Assembly: GCA_002633005.1 (NCBI GenBank) | Contig: NMRA01000162.1 | Span: 186,602-250,601 of the forward strand | Reading direction: 5' to 3' | Length of the DNA: 64,000 nucleotides | From: Phoronis australis | Lineage: Eukaryota > Phoronida > Phoronidae | Shown: piece after piece, positions 1 through 13,500 of the stretch | How the letters are laid out: every line of letters begins with the position of its first letter | Numbering within the stretch: position 1 is the stretch's first letter | The notes under the pieces: model-generated | What the model was told of the DNA's origin: nothing | Databases searched by the model: none | What the model saw: the letters and a program-made list of their open reading frames with translations, nothing else | Program-made: the position numbers and the translations under genes

Positions 1-669
1 GAAATTTTGAGAGACTGACGGTGAACATTCTTCAATTTGGGACAAAAATAATTGGAAAATTGCCGTATTTCTATATTGTAGAGGCTTGTCGCGTTGTTGC
101 AAATGCTCAAATTGCTGTTTGATGATAGCTATGCTGTACAAACCATGCTGAAATATGAGCTTTCTTGAAAAAGTGTCTTTGTTGAGAAAACTGACAAAGT
201 GAAATTGCACCTGTCCGCCATATTGTGTCTCAAACTGAAGAATTTTTACCAAAATGTGCGCAATACGCCGAACGCTCATATGCCTATCTGTAAAGCTGTG
301 CCTATAGCCAGAATTTAGCTCAATAAAACTAAAGAATTTGCGAAATAGTGTGCGAGTAAAAACTGTTGCCAGACAGCAGAATAAAAACTGTTGCCAGACA
401 GTAGTGGTGTGTTTAATTTACAAAACGCCATTGAACTATTCAATGAAATTTACTGGTCACAAAAACACATGTGCAAAGTATTGTTGCCTGTTCTTATTTG
501 TGAAACTGAGGCACACATGCCTGCAAAACACTTCAGCAAAAAATTCTTTGAAAAACGTATCATTTTGAATATAGACCTGAATTAGTACATTTTACTGCAC
601 ATGCCATCTTTTGTGATAGTGGTCTTGTATCAATTCATGAACGGGTCAAAATGTAAGAAATGTTCGTTG

Positions 670-776
670 GCAATGGTCGGATATAATGGGCCCAAATTTT
701 GAGAACCAGTTGATGCCTGTTGTTCAGTGGAGAAAACTGGTTCTCAAAAGGGTGACACTTTACATCCGAGTTTACC
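670..776. mobile_element. hairpin MITE copy 1
   Basis: Core inverted repeat TTTTGAGAACCAGTT ... AACTGGTTCTCAAAA inside weaker outer arms (GGTCGGATATAA at the left, TTACATCCGAGTTTACC at the right). It is one of six related copies in the window (about 13,025, 19,450, 32,448, 40,695 and 61,807). No intact target duplication is seen at this copy. It has no coding capacity. Confidence 0.7.
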
Positions 777-3700
777 GTTTTCGTCGTCAACACTTTCCGC
801 TGGCGTACAGGATGGAGGATTTTGCTTATCGTTGCATCAATCAGTTTCTCGCTCTGAGTGAAGTAAACAAAATTTTCAGGTTCAATGCAGTTGGGATGGT
901 GAGGAAATAGTCAACTGCTGGGGAAAATTAACCTTGCACGGACAAGCACTATGTGTTACAAAATGCTAGTATTTTAGCCTCTGAGGGAACCTAGACAGGT
1001 CGAGGACAAGTTAAAATCTCACTGTGTGTTGCGTTTGGGTGTAACAATATTAATTGACAAGGAGGTTGGTCTTTGAAGTAGAAATGGTGTCCATATGTGA
1101 ACATGAAGTAATGATTCCAAGGTGGGCCATTGGCCTTTGATTACTGAAGGTTCCTCAGCTGCCTGTCTGTAGGATGTCTGTGATATTAATAATTACCACC
1201 AGTTGGTGTTGGCCATGCTCTGTTTAACCACAGTCTCCATGGACAATCCTTGGGGAACAGCTGAGTATCCCCAAACCATGTGATATTTCTTTCTGCTGCT
1301 TTTGAGTGTTCACTTTCAAGCAGTCATTTGCATGGTTCAGGAATTTGAGTTTCTTCGGTTATCTGAAAGTGGGTGAGGCAAGATAGATTGGTGAGGAATA
1401 ATTTCGCGCATTTTTGTCCAAAGCTCTCTCTGTACGTGAAGCTAAAAGGGAAATTTTGATTGAGCATGGGTAGTGGAACGGAAAAACAGAAATCCGGACG
1501 TTTCAAGGATTTGAGTGAAGAGTTCTTCAAGCAAAGGTTGAAGTTGACCAGGTAAATAAATCATATAGAGTTGTTCCCACTCTGCATGATGGAAACTTAA
1601 AAGTGATCAAACTATTTGAAGAAATGTTTTTAGCAGTGCAGTTTTGTATTGGTAACCATGAAATCCCATTGTGTAACAATTCGAACACACAAGTTTTGAA
1701 GCAGATGACAGAACCACTGAATAATTTGTATCAACTATCAACCACTTTGTCATAGTAGAAACAAAAATCGTGCAAGCAAACCGCAATGAAAACTAAATTC
1801 TTCAAATGTTTCCTAGAAATAATTCAGTGATTGTTAGATTTTTGTGTGTACATAATTAGTCTTGTACCTTTAAAAAATGCATTTAAACTGGTTAGTGGCC
1901 TATTTAGCTTCTAGTTGTACTCGGTGAAAATAGGGGAAAAGGCGGTTTGGAGAGGAAAACACTTCATCTGTTGATTAATAAACATGTTATAATTTTGTTG
2001 ATGATGGTAGGTTGGAATTGAATTTAACTATATTGGCATAGAGCAGCTGCCTTCTGCGCCAATATTTGGAATTATAAAGCATTATGCATGCATGCGATGC
2101 GTAAAACCAAAGGGCCTATCGCACTACAAATTTAGAACTGTGAACTAACATTCTTTCTCTACTGCAAGAATTTTAGATTCGATGGGTGAGATGATTTAGA
2201 CCGGTCTAAGTTTAGGACGGTACTAAAGTTAGTACACTCGAAAAGACCAGACTAGAGTGTGGATAAAAGTAATTCCATTTACGTAAGCCCAATTGCGAAA
2301 AATTTAACCTGTATTGTTTTTCTCGACAGTCCTAAATTGTCCTGCCACTATACTCGAGAGCCTGGAGGTCATCCTGCCATGTTGCGCACTTTCGATATTT
2401 GTGTCATCAGCTGGTCACTGTATAAATACCAACAAATCTTAACAAGAATAGAATAAGTGCTAACTTGTTATCAGATGAAACCGAGGTTCTGATGGGGATT
2501 TGTACCAAGTGAATGATTCAAGGTACTAGTATTTTCAATGGAAAGGATCGCAACAGCGTAACAACATATCTTGTGTATAATTTATGGTGAAGCATTAAAG
2601 TTGTTATAGCATAATGTTAGTCTGGTCAAACAAAAAGGATGATAATTTGTGATAGTACTGTTGGTTATCACGCTGATCTAATATATATTTCTGACCAGAA
2701 ACTGCTCTGGACTAACTCTAATGCAAAAGCAGGACATAACTCACTCAAAAGTTTAATAAGATATGCACATGTGATGCAAGGTGAAGCATAAGTCCGTGCA
2801 TAAGTCCAGGGCCCTCTATGTCTCAATTTTGGGTTCGATATTGGCTCCATTTCCCTCTGAAAAATATTTCAGAATCGTGTAATTCTCATTATGTCCAAAA
2901 ATTCCCATCTAATGATTAAAAAATTCCACTCTGATTTAGAATCCCATATTTTTAACCCACCCAGTCCCAGTTATTGGTGACTCACCCGAAAAAATTACCC
3001 TCTCAGAAGGCAAAGGTAGCTTGACTGTGAGGGAGGGACTTGGAGACGCACATGAGCAAAATCTATTTTTTTTTAAAAATGGGCTATTTTGGATAGGCGA
3101 AACTGGTATACGCGCATGTGTGGAATATTCTGTCAGAAATCTTCCCTCAATTTCCTTGCAACAGGAGAAAATAGACTCGTCACTTTGCTGTCTTTTAAGG
3201 TATTTCTAGATACTAGTGCTAATCCAATGCCATAAAACTTAAAAAAAATGTTTTGTGAATGAGTTAGATGTCTCAGTCGGGAAGGATATGTACGTTTGAT
3301 TTGGAATGTCCTATTTTTGATAAAAATAAAACAAAAATCCTAACGTTCTTTTCATTTACATTTAATTAGTTCAATTATAGCAGTCCCCATTATACACTTA
3401 ATCTCTTCTTAAAAAATGCAAGTCTTGCCACTTCATAAATCTCATGTACTTAAGTTTGACACAAAAGCTGGTGGTATTCAGGCAGTTTCTAGTACAAGGT
3501 CCATCTCTTGCATTCCTCAGTGTGTGGTTTGACCTTGTGGTATTGTCCTCATAATTAGAAGAGGAAGCCCTTGACCTCTCCAGTCAGCTGAGGGGAGCCC
3601 AGGAGGGGTACTGCCATGAAGAGGTATGTAAAACATACCGCTCATAATGGCGATTTTTTCATGGTTAGTTTCCGTACTAAGCCATACCTTCTTGACAAAA

Positions 3701-4077
3701 TTCCCAACAAAAGGACACCTTTTCTATTTAAATCATTTACTTCGCAAACAGTTTCAGTCTGGGAGTGCGATTAAACCCTACACACGGTTCCTTTTCCAGC
3801 TGCACAGATCTTGAGGCAGGTTTCAGCATTCGCTATATTTTTTAAGTTTTGTTCTCTTAAGCTGCACCGTACTGACAACGTAATATCTGTGGCTGTTCTG
3901 TTTCACTAGCTTAATGTGTTGAAGTTCAACTGTCTAATAAGAATCTCAATATTTATAGAATTACTTACTCTTCCAAAGTGGGTGGTATTTCTGTAACAAA
4001 ACCCTTTAAATGGATGACATTTTCATTCAGGCTCCGTTATACACACTGATCCTCTTTTGATTCTAGTCTCTAAAGTC

Positions 4078-4395
4078 CCCTCCACACATGACCTACGCTA
4101 GAGCAACTTGCACTGCTAGTGCAACTTAGCCCATTTTTGATTGGAGCGTCCACACATTCACACAAAAATTACACACATACACATTCCAATGACTAGGGTA
4201 AGGCGGAAGTTTTCCCTCTGTGTGGCGAGTACCGCGCCTGATACTCGTCTGTATGTAACCGCAGCTGATAATTCTGGCCGCCGTACCCCACTTTTGCGGC
4301 CACATAGTGACTACAAGTTACCCTAGAAACAAGTTACCCCACCTTGATAATGTGGGTAAGTTGTGCTAGTTTAGTGTCCACACAGCACTCAAACC
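4078..4395. repeat. dispersed repeat related to 6,796-7,020
   Basis: Contains words such as ACAAGTTACCCCACC, GTGTCCACACAG and CTACGCTAGAGCAACTTG that recur, partly inverted, near 6,796-7,020 (ACAACTTACCCCACC, CTAGTGCAAGTCCTAGTGTAGG). It is probably a degenerate non-autonomous transposon. The edges are approximate. Confidence 0.35.
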
Positions 4396-6795
4396 TAGTA
4401 TCAATGACAAGTCTTTCAGTCTTTCCTGGGAATATATTATTCTAGGGTAAGTCTGTGTGTTGAAGGTTGGTGGTAACATCTTATGTTACAGCTGTACAAC
4501 CAAAACATTTATTGTTTACCATGTGGTAACTGTACACCTTAGATTCTGCTTAGCAGTTTGGATGTCTGCCACAGAGTTACAATGTTAGGGTGTTACATTA
4601 TTGTCCACTACATGTGTTTTCGCTTATCTCATTCATCTGGTATGTTGACAAATTCTCTGCGAAAGTGGAGGTCCTTGTGAATATGCAGTTAGTCGTGCCC
4701 TACTCTGGAAGTGGCGTTTAGGGGGTTAAGAATTTCCCGCCATTTCGTTTTCATTGTTTTAGGAGACCAGCACAAAAATGACAGTAGAACAAATCCTCGC
4801 AGTAACTCGAGCGCACTAATTAATAAAATTACGGGAAGCCGTTATTAACCAAAACAAATGTCTGGGATAATCAACGAACCGTATTTTTGCTAAAAATGAC
4901 ATGCAAAAAGGTTGCATTCTCCTTTAAACAAAGTACATCTAGATCGATGGTGACTGCGCGTGAAGTGAAAGAGGCCCTGAAGGTGATTGTTACATTTTTG
5001 AAAGTGTTTTGGTCACTGGCATGATTTTCTTACTCTCGAAATTGTGTTGGACCTTTTAGTTGTGAAGCTCAATCATTACAGTTGACTATACATTAGACTA
5101 TTAATTTGGCTTGTAATTTTCCTCTTTTAAGAGGATTTCCTCTTTTTTGGTTTCAATTTCCTCTTATTTGATTTCTTCTTATTTGATTTCCAGTTTCTTC
5201 TTTTTTCATCTCATTTTTATCATTATTTTGACTTCATTCATGCAAAAATGTTCATTTCAGTTAAATTTTACAACACAAAAAGATTTCTATCACCCAAGCC
5301 TATTTATTTGTAGAACGATACATCACCTGGAAAATTTTCCTCTTTTTTGTCATGGGTCATTCCAAGCCCTGATTAATTACCGGTAATACAGTACATGGTA
5401 GAACTCCACCGTTGAAAAATCTAGATTTAAACAAGTTTAGTTAGTTAGAGTTCTCAGTATGCTTCGACATTTCATGTTATTATTCGTACAAACATACAAT
5501 TTATTTTTAGACTTGCAGTGTTGAACATTGAATTCGCAGGAAGGTCACTATATTTTTATCACACCCATAAAGAGGGTTACAATCCTACTGTCCAACTGTA
5601 TTGTTGCACTGTGTAGAAATTCCTACATTGTTCGGATAAGTAACATATTTGTATAGAACTGTTACCAAGAAATGAATCAGATGTGGTTGTGCTAGAGCCA
5701 TGTACATCAATCTTATGTCCTTCAAAAATTACACTTTTTCATGTTCAGGCTTCATAGTTTTCTTATTTTTCCTAGTATTTTTATGTTTCAGCTGGAAACT
5801 TGATAAGAGGCCAAAACAAGCAAAGTTTGTTCTGGTCTTTACCCGACTCATTGTGAGGCTAAGCTTACAAAAATAAAAACTCCGCCCGCATCAATTTCAA
5901 CCAAGATCTCAAGCTTTTTGCAAAGCTGTATTAAGGCATTAAGAAAGGTTTGAAACTCTGCGATTTGCCAAGCAATGACTAAAAAACAAATCCTGTATTA
6001 TTTTTGCTCGTCTGTTGTGTATTTTGATGTCATAATAGGCAGTACACAGACAACTGTTCCATACCAAGGTAAAATTTTTTTCTAGCTGAAAATTCCTTAA
6101 TGTTAGGTAGATTCAAGAACAAAATTAACATTTTTTACCAAAATGATGTTTAATCCTTATTAGACTTGCTTAAAAAATCCAAGCTGCTGCTATTGCAAAT
6201 TGATTTTTTCTAGACTTATTGAACACTATTTGTAAATGTTGAATCCAAAGTACAAAAGGTACTTAATTTGAAATATTCAAGGCATGCAGTTCCTCATACT
6301 TATTACTTGCCAGTTCCCCATAGTTTCACTTTTGCTGTGTTAAAAATGTCATGCAATTAACATTTAATGGCTTGATGCATCATTTGTCATGTTCTGCCCT
6401 ATAAATAATACATGTTCTTGATATCTGCTATAGTGTTTCAAAGCAGTGTCAATCACCAACATTACAACCTTGGTCAGTTGATGAAAGTCGGAAAGTTGAC
6501 TGAATGTTTTTATTATTTGTTATAATTGCCAGTTTGATATTTGATTTTTAGTCAATTTCAAGTGTGAAGTTAATCAATTTATGTCATGACTGGTATATGG
6601 CCATCTCAAAGTGGTTTTAGGACGTCTTGTTTCACTCAGGATATTGTGTCTTGAATCTAGTTTTAAAAATGTCCATTTCTGAAAGTGTTGACTCATGTAT
6701 GGTTTCTTCCTGTTCTCAAGGAGATCGCCTGGTTATCAGACCAAAAAAAGTCCTGTCGAGTTTATTCCGAGGCTGAGATGCTCTAGAGCCTGTCA

Positions 6796-7020
6796 ATTGC
6801 GCGTTTGAATGAGGTGTGGTCCACATTATGAGTTAGCCTAGAACAACTTACTCCTGGGATGCGTCGTTCCGGTACCATACTAGGATTAGTAATAGTGTGG
6901 ATGTTATTTGCGCGGAGACAACCTGATACTGGTGGTTGTGACAACTTACCCCACCCAATGAATGATGGCGGGGTTACTCGTTTTCTAGTGCAAGTCCTAG
7001 TGTAGGCGCAAACCTCCAGA
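6796..7020. repeat. dispersed repeat related to 4,078-4,395
   Basis: Shares ACAACTTACCCCACC and CTAG-TGCAAG words with the block near 4.1-4.4 kb, in part on the opposite strand. It lies about 400 bases upstream of the first tetraspanin coding exon. The edges are approximate. Confidence 0.35.
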
Positions 7021-7416
7021 TAAGACCAAGTAATTACCGGCTGTGTACTTGGTCAATTGTATACAGGTGTCTTCATCATTTCTGTGGTAAATTCATCACA
7101 AGGTGTGTAGTGTTATGCTCGGCTGGCTGGGGACAACATGTGCTAAAGGCAAGGTATTTTAGCATTACTTGTAGGATGGGCATAACTTGCAGGATGGGCA
7201 TGACTTAAGTTCGGGCTCAGTATCGGATTGCTGGCCAGAGTGTTCCTGATTTCTTCCATTGGAATTTCAAGACGGGCCAGATTTTATTTACAATTTCAAC
7301 AACTGCATTTTGCTCAACCCTGTATCAGGGCAGTTGTTAATGTGATTACTTCCTAGTGAGATACACAACGCACATAAAACTGACGGAACTGCAACTACGT
7401 TTGTGTTTTCTTCCAG

Positions 7417-7504
7417 TGCAAGTGACAAAATGGGACATGTGGAGAAAGATAAAAGCTTTTTATGTGTGAAATACTCGTTCTTTGCGGTTAACGTAATATT
7501 TTGG
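7417..7504 (+). CDS. tetraspanin exon 1 (coding from 7430)
   Basis: Thirteen untranslated bases after the acceptor TTCTTCCAG, then residues 1-25 (short cytoplasmic N-terminus with Cys12, a likely palmitoylation site, and the start of TM1). Donor is TGG|GTAAGT. Confidence 0.88.
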
Positions 7505-10500
7505 GTAAGTATTTTTAATATTCTTGGTAGAAGTGTGTGCCTATTGGACCGCTCTTCGGTTGCTTAACTGTACAGCATAAAACATTTTTTTAATCACTGA
7601 ATTAATTTATGATCAAAAACGTGGTGAGTGAACAGATTTTTTTGTCAACCATATCTAAGCTGTAAAAAGTTGTACGGTTGTAGTTTTTAATTAGAAGGAC
7701 ATCAAAACAGGCCTTGTCATGAAATATCAAGAACTTTTTTCTGTTCACAGTGACTTGGCGTCATTTTTCATTCAAAATGGAGGCTCCTAGACGTTATCAA
7801 TCCTGCTATAAATGCATAATTCTTTACATATATCTGCTTAATAAATGTCAGTTTCGCAGTTTTTCTTTGTTAACTATTCAAAAAGATTTCTCGAAATAGT
7901 TTCCAGTCGGCATTCTTTTTTGTATCTAGCACATGTCTGTGAACAGCGAATGGCTTCATTTTTGGGAAGCCTTCAGCTTTTAAGCTTTCGGTTATGGTTA
8001 GGCTCTGGTCGTCCATAGTGATAGCGTTTGATTCCTAGTCAGAATGTTTAACTCCTTTCAAATTAATGTTATGGTACATATTGAGAGGAGGACTGGTAAG
8101 ATGTCTATGACTCCTTGCTTTATGTGGCTGTTCTGCCCTCTGTCCAGAGTCTTATCTGCCTGTCATAAAAATTCCACAGCCAAATGAGTTTACATGATGT
8201 TAGCAGATGTTGAACATTCTTCAAGTAAGCCAAAAATGACATTTATCTGGTGGTTTGTTAAAACACAGGGTGTTTAAAAAGACGGGTCATATTTGTTAAT
8301 TCTTCATTTATTTAGAACGCAATATGGCCTGCAAGTGAAATTCTGTTTTGTCAAATTTCTCTGAAAAAAATACAAAGTAAGAAAATTATTTCTCTTGCTA
8401 GTATGGTATATATCTCGCAGACGTCACAAAACAACTTTTGGTAAATTTTCCATTATTTGCAGTAAAGTAATCAGGAAAAAGATAATTTGACAATTATTTT
8501 TGTACAAATTAAGTGTACAATTACCATGTTGTTATAATTCATGCTGACAATGGGTCAAAGGTAGACAAAAAGCAATAGGTTTATTTGGATATGAAATTTT
8601 GTTAAAGATTGTATAAATTGACTACCGGTATATGTGCCCTTCTCCTCCTGTGGGCCAACACTGATCAAGTTGACAGTTCCTTTTTTCCAGAGCTGTATAG
8701 CAATTTCAAATCAGAGCCACCCTTCAGATTAATTTGTGCTAAAAAGTTTGGAAACTGAGTTTTACTTCCTGGTAACCAGCTGACTAGAAAACTGACGAAC
8801 ACCGATTACATCTTTGTAGTGTCCCAAATAAGCAACTTATATCCTGGTGCAATGTGTGTTTTCTTGATAAGTTGTCATCACTTGAAAAATATCTTAACTG
8901 GAGCTCCGCTGGGCAAGCTCGCTTTTCCGGAACACACTAGTGTGACGTAAATTTATTAAATTAAGTCTTTGCATTGTGAAGCGGATGCAGAGTCGAACAA
9001 TGTTCATATCCTAATGCTAGAAATTCTTAAACGTGCCTTTGGCCCAAACTACAGTTGGATAAGGGGAAAATGTGTTCAGCTTCAATCATTCCCAAGAAAG
9101 AACTTTTCAAAGAATGATTACTATGTACAAAACTTTTCACATGGGAAGCTGTTGCCTAGTTTCCCAGCAGCTGGTTGGATTTTTCAATGCAGTGGTGGAT
9201 CTATACCAAAGATTGTTGGATGAAACTGGAAAAAATTTGGTGCGGTTACACAAAGCTGTACTTCCCAAAATGTAAATTCAATTCATTTTAAGCAATTTAA
9301 CAGTTGTTATTAGGAGTAATATTAGTTTCGTTTTTGTGCAAACACAATTATACGCTACATGAACTTCAGAGCTATTTTTACAATGAATCATTGAAACATC
9401 ATTTCTGTTATGAGCAATTTCTTAATTTAGTTCAGAACTGACAGGATACTCAAACTACTTTTTAATCATCATCATTTGTGTACACTGAGGACTGTTTTAT
9501 AGCAGAATCACTGTAGCTTCCATTGGCAAAGTATGTTGAGCTATCGTTTTTGAAAAAAAAAATTATTTAGGCTAGATATGTGATAATTTCACACTTATTT
9601 TGCATGAATATAATTCACAAAATTGGCCTTTTCTATTTTTAAAGGCTGACTTCTTCGCTACAAGTAATGTCGAATGTTGCTTCTTGACATCTACATAATA
9701 CAAATCATGTTAGTAATTGGCTAAATCTTCCTTAATCTATATTTTTGCGAAGAAATTTGACAAGATGGAATTTCTCTTGTTGGCTAAAGAAGTGAAGAAT
9801 AACCGTCTAATTTCTATTCTCAACTTGTTGCGTAAAATTCAGAAATAAATTTCCTTGTGATCATGCATGAAAGAAAATGGTAAAAGAAGCAATTTTATAC
9901 AATTCCAGATTCTTTCCTTTGGGACACTCTGTATTTTGAATTTAAGAGTTGAAGAATTAATTTTGAGTCTTGGACTAAGTTTACTTTTGTTTTGCTTTCT
10001 AGTTGGTTGGCTGCGCCATCCTTGCTGTTGGCATTTGGCTGTTGATTGCCCACGGCACATTCGCTACTCTCACGCCAACCTATGGCTTCCTCAGTGCCAC
10101 GTCGATCCTGATCGCTGCTGGATGTATTGTACTGGTCATCGGCTTCTTTGGCTGCTGTGGGGCCATAGTGGAGAACCAGTGCTTACTAATCACGGTAAGT
10201 TAAGTTTGAAACCCCATGCACTGCCATCTTTGAAATTCTCTATATTAGTTTTTGTTTTGGTGTGGAAATGTTGGTTTGATTTTTGAATACACCGAGTTAA
10301 TGTTCTTAATTATGCATTATGAAACCATTGGCTGCTCAAAAGCACATCTTACATGTTAAAAAGCATTTTGTTCACTTTGTGCAACCTTAAATGTGTATTG
10401 AAACATTTTTCCAATATAAAAATCTCACTATGACTCAATTCGTACTACATGAATTGAAAGTAAATCTTTTGTAATTTACGAAATGATTACCATGTTCTAT

Positions 10501-13500
10501 GTAAAGATTGTCTTCTCATTGTCAAATTTCCTACTATGAGATTTTGCACAAAGCTTTTGTGTTTGTATACAGTCTCATTCTGACTGCATTTTTTAACTTC
10601 CGGTTTCATGTGTCACCCCCTTTATGTCATTGTAGTATTTTATCCTGGTTCTTGTGGTGTTCATTCTGGAAATCACTGCTGGAATCCTGGCGTTTGTCTT
10701 CAAAGATGAGGTGAGTGGAGCGGTCCCAAAAATACTGCAGTCTTTACACTGCCTTGTCCAATTCTAATAGAAGGCGCGACACTTACATGTAGCAGTGCGA
10801 TAATGGGTGACCCAATGTTGAGGACGAGTGACCCACTTGTCTTTGTTTGCAATGTGCTGCATGTTTACAATTTATCACAAGGTTTGTTTACACTTGATGT
10901 GATCCTTACTAGAGCAATGGTGATCAGTGTTTCCATTTTATTTATGTTCCGATAAATTCCCTGCCATTCCCATTATGGGGAGGTGGTTACTATGACAATC
11001 AATTCCTCTTGCACTCAATCGTCGTGACATGGAATTTTGCTAGCACGCTGCTGGGAACATTTTGTCTCAGTGATAACTTTTGGTGTTTACTGTATTGCTA
11101 AACTGTGGAAGAAATTTCCATTCAAGAATATTATGTAAAATTTTAATGTTTCATTTTACTTAAAAGTTGCTTCATTACAAGTGATGCTATCATCCGACCC
11201 ATGGTGTGTTATGTTGTTTTTTAAAAGCCAAAATCTCTCAGTATGTCATGTGACTGTAATAGACCCTTTTAGTGGTTCCTCATTTCGAGAACCAGTTTTA
11301 TTCACATAACAGGTGGTGTTATTCATTGACTGCCTAGGTTTTCCAAATGAAGGCTCAATAAGAGGGACTATTGCCACACGAGACAATACATTGCTGGTTT
11401 CCAAGTCATTGTTTTACGTTACCTTAGATTTTATTACTACAACAGTGCACTACAGGACTACTGGTGGCGGAAGGTTTCAACTCCTTGAGTAGTCTTTCTA
11501 TGGCCTGTTTCATGAGAGTGGCCTAAAATTTGAGACAGAAATTTGGTCTTACGCTCCACATGACTTTCTGAACATACAATTAAACTTCACTCGAGCAAAG
11601 GTGCAAAGTATCTGAGAATACACACATGTCTTCTAATTGCCGAGATAATTTCTGTAACTTATTTCTAGAATGTGATGCGCTCGTGATTATTTGGCTCGAC
11701 GGTTTTTCAACAATTGTGAAGGGGGAGAGTAACAGCAAATTTTTGTCTCGAGTCTTAAGACACCTTTCGTGAAACGGACTCCAGAAGTGTGTAATGTGTC
11801 ATCGCATTGGTGTACATTTTTGATACCGTAGATTATGCGAATTGTGGAGCGAGAGTTGATGCTGGGAATCAAAACAAAGTATACCAAGGAGCAAGGATTG
11901 GCCGATGCCTGGGACTATGTACAGAGAGAGGTATTACCACTGGACATTTCAGAAATGCAATAACTGAAATTTAATTCAGATTCAAAGTTGTCTGCAAACT
12001 TATTTTCCATTAAAAGCTAACTTTTGATTTAGGGCATACCTTGATAAATCCAGTCTTAACGTGTTCTTTACTCAAATAAGAGGCAATTCCTGTGGTTGGA
12101 GCAAACTGAGCATTCGTTTCTGCTTGAGCATAGAGTCAATAAGTTAGCTTGTTAAAGCCTACCTTCAACGTAATTTTGTTATTTTAGATGTATTGGGCTT
12201 ACTGGATAGTCGTAGCAAAGCCTTAGTAAAATAAGAAAACGAGAGTTCAATCACACAAATGTAAGCCCGTCAAATGGTAGGTGAACTTGCCTTTTCGTGC
12301 CATGTTGCGTCACCGCAAGATGCCAGCACAAACAACAAAAGGCCGATAACAGTTGTATTGAATAGGGGTCTGAATAGAACACCATTGCATGTGGCTATTA
12401 CGAGTAGCTGTTTGAATGAAAAGTTGATTCTCACGGTGACGTAGACAAAAGCAAGCCACCTAACAATTCGTTACATTTGGCAATTTATGGCACTAGTTGG
12501 CTTAGAGCGATGCTCTTAACGTACTGTAGGTACCAAATTTACAAGTGTCACCGTTGAAGATAGGCTTTAAGGTATACACGAAAATCAGCCAATTTTTTCT
12601 TTGATTTTTTATTAAGGAGACATTAAAACTAACTAACTGTTTCCTGATGCATGCACTGAACTCTGAAAATGTGCATGACTGTTCATGTATGCCTTAAACA
12701 AGAAATTAATGACTTTGTCCTGTGTCAGACATTAGATCCACTTATGTTCACAGTTCAAGTGTTGTGGGGTAAATAACTACACTGATTGGCACTCATCTCC
12801 AAGTGCTCAGCTCCCAGACTCCTGCTGCGTCTTTGAAACCAAGGACTGCGCCTCCAAAACGGCAGCCAGCACAAATATTCACTCCAGGGTAAGGAAGTGT
12901 GAATGGTGTAGATAAAGGTTTTGAAATTTTGTCTTGTGATGATGATGATAATTGTATTTATTCTCCAGGGGAGCAGAGATCAGGACCGGTTTAGACAAAC
13001 GTGGTTACTGGTCAATAACTTATGACAGTAGTGAATCACAGGGGACCCGAATTTTGAGAACCAGTTTGGTACCTGTTGTTTAATTTAGGAATCTGGTTCT
13101 CAAAATGTGGACCTTATAAGTGACTATTACTCTCAATTACATTCAGTTTTTGGCCATGATAATAGAATCAAAAAACGGACAATTGCTGCATAAATGAAAA
13201 AGACCATCCTGATGATGTCTAATGAATAGATGAAACATCGAATTGATATGAACTTTTTCACTTGTGCAGCGATTGTCCGTTTTTTTACTCTATTATATTA
13301 CGCACAAATCCATGGGTCAGTTCAGAAGACCACTATGTTATGTTAGTTTGCTCAATGTTTGTTTAATTTGATTTTTAGGTATCATCTTTCACCGCTGCTA
13401 TCCCCGTGCATTACTCTATGAATGATTGGTCCAATGATTGGTCCAATGATTGGTCCAATGATTGGTCCAATGATAACAGTGTGAATCCACAGCAGACATC

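Larger units (their letters stand above)
1..7416. other. gene-free stretch upstream of the tetraspanin
   Basis: I see no convincing coding exon on either strand here; the open frames are short and lack paired splice signals. The stretch holds one hairpin MITE (about 670-776), two blocks related to each other near 4,078-4,395 and 6,796-7,020, and a T-rich low-complexity patch at about 5,130-5,215. A 5' untranslated exon of the tetraspanin gene probably lies here, because its first coding exon is preceded by a splice acceptor, but I cannot place it. Confidence 0.5.

Noticed and set aside
8969-9275. Open frames in tetraspanin intron 1
   Set aside because: No motif, no splice pair in phase, and two different frames are equally open.
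10003-10203. TTG at 10,003 as a start codon
   Set aside because: It is the first codon of exon 2, directly after a splice acceptor; the upstream exon supplies the ATG and half of TM1.
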